Origin: Immundisolibacter sp.
GTDB lineage: Bacteria > Pseudomonadota > Gammaproteobacteria > Immundisolibacterales > Immundisolibacteraceae
Direction of reading: 5' to 3'
DNA: 7,956 bases
Assembly (NCBI RefSeq): GCF_041601295.1
Contig: NZ_JBFIII010000113.1
Location: forward strand, 1-7,956
Position numbers and translations under genes: made by a program
The notes under the pieces: generated by a model
Told to the model about the DNA's origin: nothing
The model's input: only the letters and a program-made list of their open reading frames with translations
Databases searched by the model: none
In this document: positions 5,641-7,956 of the stretch, one piece after another
Layout: each line of letters begins with the position of its first letter
How positions within the stretch are numbered: the first letter of the stretch is position 1

Positions 5641-5715
5641 GTTACCCCCGTGACCCGCGGCCGGTGCGAGCTTTTCATCGACATCGCTCCGCCCGGTCGT
5701 CCGAATAAGGAGTGA
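5637..5715 (+). promoter_or_regulatory. Candidate expression platform of the SAH riboswitch
   Basis: Two structures could carry the switch. First, GCTCG (5637-5641) can pair with CGAGC (5667-5671), followed by TTTT (5672-5675); this resembles a weak terminator and excludes the aptamer pseudoknot, because both use 5637-5640. Second, TCGCTCC (5684-5690) can pair with GGAGTGA (5709-5715, one G-T wobble), hiding the ahcY ribosome site in a 7-bp hairpin. Either would give low expression without SAH. The stem lengths are read directly; their use in the cell is inferred. Confidence 0.4.
5707..5712 (+). promoter_or_regulatory. Ribosome binding site of ahcY
   Basis: AAGGAG lies 7 bases before GTG 5720 and decides this GTG as the start. 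It is the segment that the hairpin described under the expression platform would cover. Confidence 0.8.
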
Positions 5716-5719
5716 CCGC

Positions 5720-7123
<1,404 letters not shown>

Positions 7124-7131
7124 GGCCCGCC

Positions 7132-7956
7132 GTGGGTAGCGAGCGCAGCTTCAGCTTCGAGTTCTTCCCGCCGCGCAGCGACGAGGCCGCGGCGCGCTTT
7201 ATCGAGGCCCGGCGGGTACTGCTGGCACTGGACCCGGCCTATGTGTCGGTCACCTTTGGCGCGGGTGGTAGCACGCGTGACCTGACCCTGGATACGGTCA
7301 GCGCTATCCAAGCCGAGCAACAGGCTCCGGTGGCGCCGCACATCTCCTGCGTCGGTGCCAGCGCCAGCAGTATCCGCGAGCTGCTGGATGGCTACCGTGG
7401 GCTCGGCATCCGCCGGCTGGTGGCGCTGCGCGGCGATGTGCCGTCCGGGATGGGCGATACGCCGGGCGAGTTTCGCTACGCCAGTGACCTGGTGGCCTTC
7501 ATCCGCCGCGAGACCGGTGACTGGTTTCACCTGGAAGTGGCCGCCTACCCGGAAGTGCACCCGCAGGCAAAAAGCGCCCGCGCGGACATGGACGCTTTCG
7601 TGCGCAAGGTCCGGGCCGGTGCCGACGGTGCGATTACGCAGTATTTCTTCAACGCCGACGCCTATTTCCGCTTCCGCGAGGCGGCGGCGGCGGCCGGCGT
7701 CACGGTGCCCATCGTGCCGGGCGTGATGCCCATCACCAACTACACCCAGCTTGCCCGTTTCTCCGCTGCCTGTGGCGCGGAAATCCCGCGCTGGCTGGCG
7801 CGCCGGCTGGAGGATTTCGGCGATGATCTGGGCAGCCTGCGCGCCTTTGGGCTGGACGTAACCCTGACGCTGTGCCGGCGCTTGTTGGATGGCGGCGTGC
7901 CCGGCATTCACTTCTATACCCTCAACCGCGCCGAGCCGTCTGCCACGCTGTGGCAG
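7132..7956 (+). CDS. metF: 5,10-methylenetetrahydrofolate reductase (3' end outside window)
   Basis: MetF is an FAD enzyme that reduces 5,10-methylene-THF to 5-methyl-THF, the methyl donor for remaking methionine from homocysteine. The frame is open from GTG 7132 to the window edge (275 residues; the family is usually about 280-300, so only the last residues are missing). Motifs: FSFEFFPPR (7-15, catalytic E10), YVSVTFGAGGSTRD (37-50), APHISCVG (68-75), RRLVALRGD (94-102, D102 near the flavin), AAYPEVHPQAKS (137-148), DGAITQYFFNADAY (165-178, Q170 binding folate), IVPGVMPITNY and, close to the edge, IHFYTLNRAE. The start is chosen because TGAGG, partly formed by the ahcY stop codon, lies 6 bases upstream and the motif FEFFPPR follows at the usual distance. 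Co-transcription with ahcY from the riboswitch-controlled promoter is very likely, so SAH may tune both halves of the cycle. Confidence 0.96.
   Translation, partial: MGSERSFSFEFFPPRSDEAAARFIEARRVLLALDPAYVSVTFGAGGSTRDLTLDTVSAIQAEQQAPVAPHISCVGASASSIRELLDGYRGLGIRRLVALRGDVPSGMGDTPGEFRYASDLVAFIRRETGDWFHLEVAAYPEVHPQAKSARADMDAFVRKVRAGADGAITQYFFNADAYFRFREAAAAAGVTVPIVPGVMPITNYTQLARFSAACGAEIPRWLARRLEDFGDDLGSLRAFGLDVTLTLCRRLLDGGVPGIHFYTLNRAEPSATLWQ

Overview
The window is GC-rich and gene-dense. It looks like a chromosomal segment of a gammaproteobacterium or close relative: aat sits beside an ATE/Bpt-type transferase gene, and ahcY-metF lies behind an S-adenosylhomocysteine (SAH) riboswitch. The genus cannot be read from the sequence. 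There are eight genes, two cut by the window edges, and only two gaps of about 200 bases. No RNA gene, insertion sequence, CRISPR array or long repeat was seen.

Left part (1-2880), a possible accessory module. A leftward gene, truncated at the window edge, encodes an unassigned ferritin-like protein with a complete two-fold E + ExxH di-iron ligand pattern. Across a 214-base divergent gap lies a rightward pair for the alpha (Rieske plus mononuclear iron) and beta subunits of a benzoate/anthranilate-type ring-hydroxylating dioxygenase. Neither a reductase nor a cis-diol dehydrogenase gene accompanies them here. The gap contains a small palindrome that could be an operator.

Middle part (2868-5513), a leftward cluster with overlapping ends: a FemAB-like/COG3146 acyltransferase-type protein, then aat, then a bpt/ate-type gene. 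The latter two encode the leucyl-transfer enzymes of the bacterial N-degron pathway. The bpt gene converges on the dioxygenase beta gene and overlaps it by 13 bases.

Right part (5549-7956), the activated-methyl cycle. A good sigma70-type promoter feeds almost directly into an SAH riboswitch aptamer (7-bp P1 and a 6-bp pseudoknot, both perfect). It is followed by ahcY (SAH hydrolase) and, 8 bases later, metF (methylenetetrahydrofolate reductase, missing only its last residues). AhcY removes the inhibitory product SAH and yields homocysteine; MetF supplies the methyl donor that remakes methionine. Four of the eight genes appear to use TTG or GTG starts.

The most promising leads are the unassigned di-iron protein paired with an orphan Rieske dioxygenase, the set of three probable GNAT-fold transferases, and the GAGC/GCTC-based switching logic around the riboswitch. 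No wholly new system is demonstrated.
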